This document shows positions 44,154 through 53,991 of a stretch of 64,000 nucleotides of DNA, piece by piece. Made by a program: the position numbers and the translations under genes. Positions within the stretch are counted from its first letter, which is position 1, and every line of letters starts with the position of its first letter. The notes below the pieces were generated by a model. It made no database searches. It was given only the letters and a program-made list of their open reading frames with translations, and was not told the origin of the DNA. Source of the stretch: Rhytidiadelphus loreus (lineage: Eukaryota > Streptophyta > Bryopsida > Hypnales > Hylocomiaceae); assembly GCA_947034895.1 (NCBI GenBank), contig OX344764.1, positions 57,765,348 through 57,829,347 of the forward strand, written 5' to 3'.

Positions 44154-46577
44154 ATGTCGACAATCAATCGAGAAGCACCACGTTACTTTGAGAATGTAAC
44201 GGCCGACGCTGTGCATGAGACGTGGGCCACAGAACTTCAGTATGGCAGAAGCGTGGCATGGTCTCCCTATCAACAACGCCACAATACTCAAGAAATGAAC
44301 GTGAATCATGGAATTCGTAGACTTGTGGCGACACTACCCGGATCTGCAGGCTTCCACGATTGGCGGGGAAGTGGGCAAAACGGACTATGGAATCCAGATG
44401 CTGCGCGCACTGTTGAACTGCTGGAGGTGGGGAGCTGCGGAGCTGTCCGTGATTTGGGCGATGCTACGGGCGTACATGCCAGCGGGGGAGCGCTACGGAG
44501 CGGCACTGATGAACTGCTGGAGGTGGGGAGCGTCGGAGCAATCACCAACGCTGCCGATGCTGTAGGCGTACAGGCCAGCGGGGGAGCGCTGCAGAGCGGC
44601 ACTGTGCAACTGGCGGAGGTCGAGAGCGTCGGAGCAGTCACCAACTCCAGCGATGCTGCAGGAGCGCTTCGGAGGGCTTCAGCTCCACCGTCGATTTCTG
44701 TGGTTGCAGTTGCCGCAGGTGTGCCTCCAATCCGTGGCTTGAAGAGGTGCCTGACGGGACAATGGTCCGACTCTCAGCTTGCTGCTGCGGTGGCTGCATT
44801 CGATGCTGGCTCCACAATTGCCAGTACAGCAAGGAATTTCGGGATTCCACAATCCTCCCTAAGGGACCACATTTATGGGAGGGTAACGAAACGGAAGAAG
44901 GGACGTCAAGGCGTCCTCTCTTTGGAAGAAGAATCAGCACTTGTAAAATGGATGTTGGAGATGCAAGATCATGCACACCCAATCTGTATTCTAGAACTAA
45001 GGAGAAAGGTGACTGAGATTACTCAAGAACGCTGGACGCCCTTCAAGGACGGAATCCCTGGACGCGGATGGTTAAGGTGGTTTAGAAACCGACATCCAGA
45101 ACTCACCTTGAGATCTCCACAAGGATTGGAGGAAGGCCGTGCAAGGGGTTTAAATCCCAGCAGTGTTGCATCCTTCTATGATAACCTGCAAAGAGCATAT
45201 GACCGCAATGGCTACTTGCCCTCTCACATCTGGAATGCTGATGAAACAGGAGCTCAAGCAGGGAGGAATGGAGGAGGGACTCTCGTTTTTGCAAGACGTG
45301 GGACTAGATCTGTGCATACAACAATTCCAAATAGCAAGGAGCACCTCACCGTCCTCTCATGTGTGAATGCAACAGGACAGTACATCCCAAACTTCTATAT
45401 TTTTAAAGGTAAACGAAAGGTGAGGAATTACATTGTGAACTGTGAACCTAAGGCTTGCATGGCAATGCAGCCAAATGGGTGGATGACAGCATTTCTATTT
45501 TCTGCATGGATCACTCATTTCATTACTATAGTGCAAGAGAGGTATGGTATCTCAGAGGAAAATAGACATCTGCTGGTTCTAGATGGCCACGGCTCCCATG
45601 TGACACTTGAAGTGGTGCAGAAGGCGAAATCAGCAGGACTTGACATCATCACGCTTCCTAGCCACACAAGCCATAGGTTACAGCCACTCGACGTTAGTAT
45701 TTTCAAGCCATTCAAAGTAGCATTCAGAGGTTTTAGAGATAGGTGGAGCATTCAAAACAAGGGAAGAGGGGCGAGAAAAGAAGAACTAGCAGAATGGGTG
45801 TCCATGACATTGAGTAGGGCACTTACAGCATCGAAGATCATGAAAGGATTTTCGGCCACCGGGATCTGGCCCCTCCGACCATCAGCAATGGATCTTCACA
45901 TGTCTCCAAGTCAATGTTATGTTGATGCTTGTGTAGAGGACGAGGCAGATGAAGAGGAGCGGGAGGATGCATCACCGAGGGTTCCACAACCGCAAGAAGA
46001 CTGTGTTCTTGAAACGCAGGAAGGAGGGCCACAGTATTTTGTGGCGCCAGAATCAGCATCGGAGGTCACAGGCGATGGCAGCAGCACCGAAACTGATGGA
46101 GAGGGACCAGACACCGGTTCTCAACAAAATCTCTTCCCCTTGCCTCTCGTGCAAACGACTAGGCGCAGAACAACACAAGATGGGGAGCCTCTCATCGATT
46201 ACTCAAAATCGATCCTCATGACGTCGGACGACTACATTCAAGCCATGACGGCAAAAGCTGCAAGAAAAGAAGCAGTGGCCGCGGAGCGACAAGAGCGCAA
46301 GATGCAGGCTGAGCAGAGGAAGGTCGAACGAGAACAGCAGAAGGCACAGAAGGAAGCCGAGAAGATCATGCGACGCATTCAAGCCGAGCAGAAGAAAGCA
46401 GACCGAGAGCGAGAGCGGGCTAGGAAAGCAACGGAGCGAGCGCGGAGGAATTCGGAGCCGCCTGGCAGACAGCGCCGAAACAATAGCGGGGGGAGCGTAA
46501 GCCAAGTTGCCAACACGCTGCCCGGAAATGCCGCCTCCACTCGAGCTCCAACGTTCGGCACAACGGCTCTCCTTTGA
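44154..46577 (+). CDS. Pogo-type DDD transposase, intact
   Basis: Cuts and reinserts the surrounding element. The 807-residue frame is uninterrupted. Domains: an N-terminal region with a 32-residue unit repeated about 2.7 times (residues 86-172, ELLEVGSVGAITN...GVQASGGALQSG); a psq-type helix-turn-helix at about 198-245 (STARNFGIPQSSLRDHI); a CENP-B-type helix-turn-helix at about 252-325 (GWLRWFRNRHPEL); a DDE_1 catalytic domain with aspartates D363 (WNADETG), D477 (VLDGHGSH) and D513 (LQPLDVSIFKPFK), a DD35D spacing; and a Lys/Arg/Glu-rich C-terminal coiled coil (about 690-775). The first in-frame Met at 44154 leaves all domains intact. The coding sequence is much richer in GC than its surroundings. 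No intron is needed. A domesticated host gene is possible but unlikely given the flanking TIRs and TA. Confidence 0.92.
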   Translation: MSTINREAPRYFENVTADAVHETWATELQYGRSVAWSPYQQRHNTQEMNVNHGIRRLVATLPGSAGFHDWRGSGQNGLWNPDAARTVELLEVGSCGAVRDLGDATGVHASGGALRSGTDELLEVGSVGAITNAADAVGVQASGGALQSGTVQLAEVESVGAVTNSSDAAGALRRASAPPSISVVAVAAGVPPIRGLKRCLTGQWSDSQLAAAVAAFDAGSTIASTARNFGIPQSSLRDHIYGRVTKRKKGRQGVLSLEEESALVKWMLEMQDHAHPICILELRRKVTEITQERWTPFKDGIPGRGWLRWFRNRHPELTLRSPQGLEEGRARGLNPSSVASFYDNLQRAYDRNGYLPSHIWNADETGAQAGRNGGGTLVFARRGTRSVHTTIPNSKEHLTVLSCVNATGQYIPNFYIFKGKRKVRNYIVNCEPKACMAMQPNGWMTAFLFSAWITHFITIVQERYGISEENRHLLVLDGHGSHVTLEVVQKAKSAGLDIITLPSHTSHRLQPLDVSIFKPFKVAFRGFRDRWSIQNKGRGARKEELAEWVSMTLSRALTASKIMKGFSATGIWPLRPSAMDLHMSPSQCYVDACVEDEADEEEREDASPRVPQPQEDCVLETQEGGPQYFVAPESASEVTGDGSSTETDGEGPDTGSQQNLFPLPLVQTTRRRTTQDGEPLIDYSKSILMTSDDYIQAMTAKAARKEAVAAERQERKMQAEQRKVEREQQKAQKEAEKIMRRIQAEQKKADRERERARKATERARRNSEPPGRQRRNNSGGSVSQVANTLPGNAASTRAPTFGTTALL

Positions 46578-46614
46578 ATCGCGGAGGCACCACTCCAGTT
46601 GCTGGCAGGTCGTT

Positions 46615-46790
46615 GGTTCCCGCGCGATGTTGGGGTCGTGACTCCCGCGCGATGTTGGGGTCACCACTGGAGTTGCTGGAAGGCCCGACGCGAGGAGGGT
46701 GGGTCCGTGGCCTTCGATGGTGGGGTCGTCGATCTTGTTGTTGGGGTCGTGGATCCTGCTGTTGGAGTCGCAGCCATTGGATGCGGGGAA
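46615..46790 (+). repeat. GC-rich short tandem repeats in the pogo tail
   Basis: CGCGCGATGTTGGGGTC occurs twice 27 bp apart (from 46620), followed by repeated GGGGTCGT-GATC and TGTTGGGGTCGTGGATC-like words to about 46770. They are outside the transposase frame, in the 3' non-coding part. Confidence 0.6.
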
Positions 46791-47229
46791 CAGAAGCGTC
46801 GAAGATGGGGTTCGTAATTGTTGCAGGCAGGTCCAGACATCTCGGCAGACGTGGGCCACTCCCAACGCACAGGCAACGTATTGGAGCAGGCTTTGCGCCA
46901 GGATTGACAACAAACCAATACCGGGAGTGTGGTACTTTGTCAGGTTTTCTGACGGCCATGACTACCGCATGCTATGATTTTTGTAGCTATTCTAGATAGT
47001 ATTTGGAGCACATGAGCCCAGCGAAGACTTCAGGAATAGTCTATTATAGTGTCCCCTACACACTACTTTACATTTTCAGTGATTTTGGACTTTGAAAAAT
47101 CCGCATGAACACATGCTTACGATTGGAACTCTGGAATTCATGCCGATAATTTTCCTTTCCTCTTCTTTACTTGACTATATTTTTTTCAAGCTCAGTCCAT
47201 TGCTTTTCATACTCCCAATTGCTTAAAAA

Positions 47230-47252
47230 CGTGCTTATGGGTGCTGCTACCT
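47230..47252 (-). repeat. Right terminal inverted repeat of the pogo element
   Basis: Inverted copy of the left end, reading AGGTAGCAGCACCCATAA then GCACG on the minus strand. TA follows at 47253-47254. Confidence 0.85.
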
Positions 47253-47547
47253 TACAAGTCATTATGTTCCTATCATTTAATCTCTTGACTTGGGGTGGAA
47301 TCTCACCTCTCAAATGAAGAAAATCTAATTCAAGGTGACCTCCATGAAGGTATGATGAATTTTCTTCTTGATTCATGAAAGCATGGTTCTTCTTTTCCTT
47401 CATTTTGAACTAAGATAAGGCAACCAATCTACTATGGATACCATAAGTGCAGATGATGTGTTGTATGGATTTATTTTTTTGTGTTCATGGTATGTATTTA
47501 CTTTTTAATAATTTCCAATCCTTCACTCCCAATGGTAGCACATGAAT

Positions 47548-48090
47548 TTAACACCTTAAGGACCAAACATTCAAATTTTGAACAACAGATGAACATGAAC
47601 ACATCCCAAACACACGAAAATATGATTTTTCATCCATTGAATTTTTTGAAGATTCTTGTGTTGGTTCTTTAACATTTGCAAATATTCTATAATTCAAAGG
47701 ATACTAGTAGGTCTAGCCTCAAAAAATATTTTTTAGAAGTAAAAAAAATAACCCTTTAGAAATTACTTGAATAAAAATAAAATAAAAATCTTCAGAAATC
47801 ACTATGATTAGAATTTAACATTTTGAACTTAGAGGGAAAAAATTCTCAAGAAAATCACAAATATTCCACCTACAATTGATTTTAGAAGGAATTTTCAATA
47901 TTTGACTTCAAATTTTATTGAGAAACATTGGTTTGTATACTAGTTGATCTATTCACATAGATTTGATTTATCGATCATATTTTACAACTATTATTTGAAG
48001 GTCATTATTAAATTATTATTCTAAGTTTCATTTTATAATATATTTTTACAATTTTGAAAATCTAGACTATACATGGTCTTTTAAGGATGA
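47548..48090 (+). mobile_element. Second TTAA-type element family, copy A
   Basis: Begins TTAACACCTTAAGGACCAAAC; the right end near 48075-48090 reads CATGGTCTTTTAAGGATG, an imperfect inverted match. The interior (CAAATTTTGAACAA, TTTTTCATCCAT, GTTCTTTAACATTTG, CTACAATTGATT, TTTTACAACTATTATTTG) is collinear with 51477-52041. Non-coding. Confidence 0.55.
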
Positions 48091-48849
48091 AAGCCTCAAA
48101 ATTTAAGTAAGGGTTGAAACCAATATTCCACCTATCCATATTTATCAATCAAATAAGACAAGGTGAGAAGATTGAATTTACAAATTATCTACTAGAATTT
48201 CAATTGATTTTCAATACCCAACTACCTAGCAAATGTTTATCACGTATACTCTACCCAAAAAAATCCCACCAAACATAACCATTCTTAAAAAAAACTATAC
48301 TTTCTTAGCTAAAACCTTGGACAATCTTATGTTTTAGCATGCTCTCCTTACAAACCTCCTGTGTAAATGACCCATAATTGCAACAAATATAAAGTAGTTG
48401 CACCCCCAAACACCATTTTATTGGTTCTACCATCTCTAAAGGTCAAATTCCAATTTCTTTTTAATGAGTTTGTCAGCAACCTCAGGAAAATCCACCCCCT
48501 AGTCATTTTGTAATTTTTTGGCATTCGAGTAATGTTTTTTGAGTTTCAAACTTGAAAGCATAAAATACCTACTTAAGCCACTAGACTCACCTTCAAAGCA
48601 AAAGATCAGTTTCAACTCCCATTGGTTGCTTCAGAGAACTCTTCAACTTTCATTAGTTGCTCTTAAAAGATAGTGGTAGTTTGGGAGGACATAGTTTTTT
48701 TTGTCACCTATAGTAAATTTGGGATAAATAAATCTATGTTTTTTGCATTAGATATACACTCCAGAAGTCATCCATCAACCAAAAAGCAATCAATATAATA
48801 GCATTACAAGGTTAAATTATTTTGGGCTTGAATTTTAGTGCCATGATAA
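48091..48849. other. AT-rich intergenic DNA
   Basis: No open frame with recognisable content and no repeat that I could pair. Confidence 0.4.
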
Positions 48850-49040
48850 AAGGGGCTACCCCCCCAACCACCACTTTTCACTACTGTGACTAGTTACTAT
48901 TATTAAACTAGTCCAATTTTTCATGGATTTTATTGTTGGCAAGTGAAGAAGTTCCAATACACCAAAGAAGGCTACATGTGAATACAACATGCAAAAGTTA
49001 CGAAGGAAATTAAAAGTTTGGTTCTAAAAAATAGTTTTTT
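48850..49040 (+). repeat. Dispersed repeat, copy 2 (pairs with 16300-16480)
   Basis: Collinear with 16300-16480 over about 180 bp, in the same orientation: GGGGCTACCCCC, CACTTTTCACTAC, GTTGGCAAGTGAA, CACCAAAGAA, ATGCAAAAGTTA. Class unknown. Confidence 0.6.
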
Positions 49041-50496
49041 CCTAGCTAACATGGTAGTTGACCTCATTCCGACCACTTAAGCAACTTAGCGTAGTTCCGA
49101 TATGCATTTGGTGAGGAGAAAAATCCCCCCTATAGAAAAATAGATTTGAGGAGGGTTCCAATTTTTTTTTCCTTTTTTCCCCCACAAAAACAAAATACTT
49201 ATGAATTTTTTTTGTAAAGATTCCGTTCAATCCATTCTTGTTATATAGGGCACCACATTTCCAACCATAGGTTGATTACAAAATCACCCATGCTTCAAAG
49301 TAGGTGATAATTGTGGCTTCAAATGTACATCCTGTGATCATTGTATGAACTCAATGCACACCTCCCCCCAACATATGAGTTGTAACCTAACCACGTGAGT
49401 TGTCACAAGTGATCGGAAACAAAAGCAGTCTAACTAGCAAAAATAGGTTGTGGTCGGAAAGAGGTCGGCTCCCCTACTTATTAGGTTACATAATTGATTT
49501 GGAAGAGTGAACTCAAGATGGTGGTTTAGGGTCAATGACGCCGCATTTGGGCCGGCCGGTGGGGTGCCCACCCTAAGTGTTGCAATTCTGGTGGGAAGGG
49601 GACTCTGTCAATGAATTCTCAATCACCCCAGCTGTTTGAGATTGAATGCTTCCTTGAAAGGGAAGACAGGTTCAACGTGCACCTGCTTTGAAGTTAAAAA
49701 TCGACGACTTGGTTTTTGTTGCGACCAAGCCGACACACTTGTTGCATGAGTTTGGGGCAACACGTCAACTTATAAGTTAGGTAGCCACTACGTTACACAC
49801 TGGTGTTTTTTGAATGAAGACCCAGGGTACTAACTGAACTTACTTACAACTTTGTCTCTCTCATTGAACGGATACACAACATCAGCCACAGCCCATGTCA
49901 TAGATTGAAACTGACTTGTTCTAAAAGGGCTTGCTTCCAGTACAAACAAATTTTGTAGAATCAGTGTATCCACACTCAGTTGTGGAAATGAAGCACTGCA
50001 AGCATGGATGATGACAAGTTTGTCAGCAGCTGTGGAGATGCCAAGAAACTCAAAAAGTTGTAGCTCAAATGCATACAAAAGCTGCATTCACACAACGGAA
50101 CTTACCCCTAATGCAGGTAGGAACCACAATGTGATCTACTGTTTCTGTATTCCTTCATTGCAAGGCTGAATACAAGAAAAAATCTTTTCACAATTCTCCA
50201 GCTACTCATAAAAATTGTGCAAATTTCATAACATGCTCTCCTGTCGTTCTTGTAAGGATACAAAAAAAGGTTAGACCCATACAACACGCTATGCTACAAT
50301 AAACGCCACTTGTATTTTTAGGCCCTCTCTGTGTGGTCATTGTATGAATAGGGGCAACTTGCATTAGAAGTTAACTTAGAGGGAGGAGTATAAAACTTAA
50401 GAAACTAAAAAAGTTGTAGCTCAGACATACAAAGGTTGCATTTGCACTAGAAGGGGGGAGTATAAACTTGAAGAGATTTAGTTAAAATTCAACCAC
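49041..50496. other. Intergenic DNA, no gene recognised
   Basis: Contains a short GC-rich patch near 49535-49580 (GGGCCGGCCGGTGGGG). A minus-strand frame (49830-50087, 85 codons) has a normal-looking composition but no domain I recognise. Confidence 0.35.
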
Positions 50497-51476
50497 TTGA
50501 CTCCTAGGTGCCCTAAGAGGACCAAAAGTGTCCCCACGTAGCCTTCAAGTCCGATTTGAAGCCCTGTAACTTTTGCATTTGATGTCCAAATTTAATCAAA
50601 CTTGTTGGAAAATCTGCACTCTCTCTTCTAGTTAGTGAGGTAAATTTTTTTGATCAATCCAAGATGTATTAATTTTTTGAAAGCCATTCAAAGTTCACGG
50701 GTTCAATTTGAGTTCAACAAATTGTATTTTGATGGTTGTAACTTTGGGCGATTGTATCTCCTTCATCCAATGTTTGTTTTCAATCAAATTTGTTGGGTTA
50801 TGTTCCCCCTAAATCCTAAAGTCTAGTTATTGTGATAAAATTTTAATGTCAATCCAAGTTGTATTTGAATGTTTGGGAGCAATTCCAAGTTCAAAATTCG
50901 GACATTTTTTTGGATTATAGTGAACCTCGGCGGCTTGTTTATTCTCCATATGGTGTCTGTTTCCAATATATTTTTTTAGGGAAAGTTGCACCTACTAGTC
51001 TAGTATGTATAGTTAAACTTTCATATCACCGCAAGAAGTTATGAGTGTCTAAAATTATATTAGTAGAAGGAGGTTCAGCCTTACATGCGTTTTGCAACCT
51101 TTTTTTGCTATTTTTTAACAATTCAAAGCCATTTTGTAAACACATAGAGTCATTTGAATGAAATTTTCTTTCACCAAAGTATGTATATTGGTCTTAAAGC
51201 ACTTTATAGTTTTAAGTTTTTTCATTTGAGTAGGTTTAGAAATCAAATTTCACTTCCAAATGTGAAAATCTCAACATCCTTTTTCAACATTGAAACATTA
51301 TAATCTTGCAATCTATATGTGGCCAAATGACTCCAAATGACTCACCTCATCTACAATATGTACACTACAAGATTGTACAATTGAGATTTCTATACCTTAC
51401 TGACATTTAGACCTATAACACTTCAAAGGCAATGATGTTTTTAAACACCAAAAGGTCTTGGACATTTAGAGGTTAA
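50497..51476. mobile_element. TTAA-bounded non-autonomous transposon, copy 3
   Basis: 980 bp, same orientation and collinear with copies 1 and 2 (9620-10591, 10976-11943). The left end has decayed to TTGACTCCTAGGTGCCC; the right end is TTTAGAGGTTAA. This is the most diverged of the three long copies. It abuts the element at 51477. Confidence 0.65.
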
Positions 51477-52041
51477 GTTTTAACTAAAGCAAGCGTTCAA
51501 ATTTTGAACAATGCATGTAGTGTAAATACATGCTAAGCACACAAAAATGTTGGTTTTTTCATCCATCAATTTTTAGAAAGACTTTTGTATTAGTTCTTTA
51601 ACATTTGTATGGTATATAGAATCTAAAGACTTTCTTTTGCAAATATTCTATAATTCAAAAGGTAACTTTAGGTCTAGCCTCAAAAATAACTTTTTCACTC
51701 CAAAAAATGGCTCTTCAAAAATGATTTGAATAAAAAAAATCTAATAAAATTCTTCAAAAATCACTATGATTAGAGCTTAACATTTTGAATCTAAGAGGGA
51801 AAAAATTCTAGCAAAAATAATAAATATTCAATCTACAATTGATTACAGAAGGAATTTCAAATTTTATTGAAAAATATTGGTTTGTATACAAGTTGATCTA
51901 ATGGTACGGATATAATCTATGGATCATGTTTTACAACTATTATTTGAGATTCATCATTAAATTATTATTCTAAATTGCATTTTATAATACATCTTCACAA
52001 TTTTGAAAATCTAGAATATCCCTTGGTTCTTAAGGGATTAA
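51477..52041 (+). mobile_element. Second TTAA-type element family, copy B
   Basis: Collinear with 47548-48090 in the same orientation. The right end reads GGTTCTTAAGGGATTAA, whose reverse complement (TTAATCCCTTAAGAACC) resembles the left end of copy A. The left end is obscured at the junction with the neighbouring element. Confidence 0.55.
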
Positions 52042-53570
52042 AGGACATTGCAAATCAAGATGGGTAATTTTCCACTAGATTTCACCGGATAATTGTAATG
52101 TAGTTAAGTTCAACTATAAAAATGTATCTCTAATAATGTTCAACATAACTCATTGTGGTGTATGGCATTTAAAACCATATAAAGGATGAGGTTCATGTTC
52201 CCCCCTTGTTTGCCCCCTTGAAGGTTACCTTTTCCTTCCATATCAGCATCAAAGGGAGGGTTGCTAGCATGTGAGCCTAGGATCTTGAGTCTATGAGCCT
52301 AGGAGCTTAGGCACGTATGTTATATGTACTTATGTTATTGAACCTTTTTATGGTTATATGATACCTATGTTATAGGTAGCTATATTGTAGGTGCTTATGT
52401 TGTAGGCACTTTTTATGATTATAGGGTACCACTATTGTAGGTGCTTATATTATAGACACCTTCAATGGTTGTAGAGTACCTACTTACACCTAGGCTCAAG
52501 GCTCATAGGTTCACATTCCTTGGCTTTCACACTACCGTCATTGGCATAAAAGGTATGCACTTAGGGTGATAAAAAGGTGGGGAATATATTTTAACCATGT
52601 GAAGTTAATCCCTAGAAAGCCTTTCGTGTACCCAATTTTTTTTCATTCATTTTGAACAAGCTATCCTAAATTTGAATTTTCCCTATTTTTTTAAATAAGT
52701 TTTTAATGTTCTTCCTCCTTTTCATATCAAGTTTTGATTCCTGTAATTCTAAGAAATATTGCAAAGTTATAAGTTTTGTCTTGATCAATTTTGGGAGCAA
52801 AATCGAGTTGTCTGCACATGAAAATTTGCTCCAAAACTGCCCTTGCATTTACAAGCACCAAATTTTAGATGAAAAATATTTATGGACACATGTTACCGTA
52901 GGATCTCATAGTTAAATAGTTTGAAAAGATGTGGAAAAAATTTCAGAATTTTCCACCGTGTAGATTCCAAGATATTAACGTTTGAAGTAACAAACATCCT
53001 TTTTTGGCCTTGTGAAAACACAGGCAGATGCACTACACAAGGTCACATTTGTATGAATTTTTTTTCAAAATGGTGGTTACTCTTTGGATTCATTCCTCAA
53101 GTCAAGTTGGCTACATGCTTGAAAATTTTTAGGTCATTTGGAATTGCACAATATATAGGAAAAAAGTAGTAAGTAGAAAGAAGTACAAAGTGATTCAAAA
53201 CACTAAATTGTTACGAATTCAATTATAAAATTGAAAAATTTCAATCCCAATGGTGGTAATGTAGTAATAAACAATATAAACCTAATGTTTATAATTTTTT
53301 CCAAAAATACTTAAAATTGAGTTTAATAAAGGACTTCCAAGTTTATTTTCGAGTAGAGATTCCATAACTACCCGGGTTGCCCGCCAAACATTGAAAATTA
53401 CATATCATGTAATAACTTTTGAACCATGTAGTCAAAAGTTATGAAAATTGTTGTGCCTTAAAGCTACTCCTCGGGCACACATTGTGTGATATTTTTAAAG
53501 AAAATAAATAAAAAAATTGTTTGTAGTGAGCTGCCCAAAATTGCTATGTTGCCAAAAAACAATGTTTGGA
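52042..53570. other. Intergenic DNA with a GTAGGTGCTTATGTT-type simple repeat
   Basis: Between about 52265 and 52530 are clusters of GTGAGCCTAGG, TAGGAGCTTAGG, ATGTTATAGG and TGTAGGTGCTTAT words, related to the repeats at the ends of the 3830-7340 block. The rest is AT-rich without a gene. Confidence 0.45.
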
Positions 53571-53575
53571 CGTTT

Positions 53576-53991
53576 AGAGCATCCCCACCTGTCTTGCAAA
53601 ACGGATGACTTGTCCAAGGTGGCTTGCAAAAGTGCCCCACCCGTCTTGCAAAATGGATGAACTTGTTAAGAGGCCGGGCAAAAAGCCTTGGGTAGCTTGC
53701 AAAATGTTTTTTTTTGCAAGCCAAAGCATGGCTTGCAAAATGGGTTTTTTGCAAGCCAAAAGCATGGCTTGCAAAATTGGCTTGCAAACCACATGAGACA
53801 AAAGCACCAACACTTTCCCCCAAAGTACAGACATTTAGCGCTATAGCCCATTGGATGGACCTTGCAAAGCATTCCAAATTTGGAAACTTACATGTCTTGC
53901 AAAATGCGGTTATAGCATGCTATGGGTGGGGCGGTTTGGCTTGCAAATTGGATGGCCCCGCATTTTGCAAGATGGGCGGTGATGCTCTTAG
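53576..53991. mobile_element. hAT-like MITE with AGAGCATC ends and TTGCAAG repeats
   Basis: The left end AGAGCATCCCCACC-GTCTTGCAAAA and the reverse complement of the right end AGAGCATCACCGCCCATCTTGCAAAA match over about 27 bp. Inside, TTGCAAG/CTTGCAA occurs more than ten times, so the element is rich in short inverted repeats. The open frames through it on both strands are repeat artefacts. Confidence 0.65.

Larger units (their letters stand above)
43357..47252 (+). mobile_element. Complete pogo-type (Tc1/mariner superfamily) DNA transposon, 3896 bp
   Basis: Inverted ends start AGGTAGCAGCACCCATAA at 43357 and, in reverse complement, at 47252. The first 18 bases are identical and 21 of 23 match. 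The dinucleotide TA flanks both sides (43355-43356 and 47253-47254), the target duplication of this superfamily. One intact transposase gene occupies 44154-46577. The non-coding leader (about 800 bp) carries two tandem duplications, and the tail carries short GC-rich repeats. Identical ends plus an open transposase frame suggest a young and possibly still mobile copy. Confidence 0.88.

Noticed and set aside
46203..46959. Long minus-strand open frames over the 3' part of the pogo transposase and its tail
   Set aside because: They run antisense to the coiled-coil region, have an Arg/Pro/Ser/Leu-rich composition caused by the GC-rich template, and show no domain.
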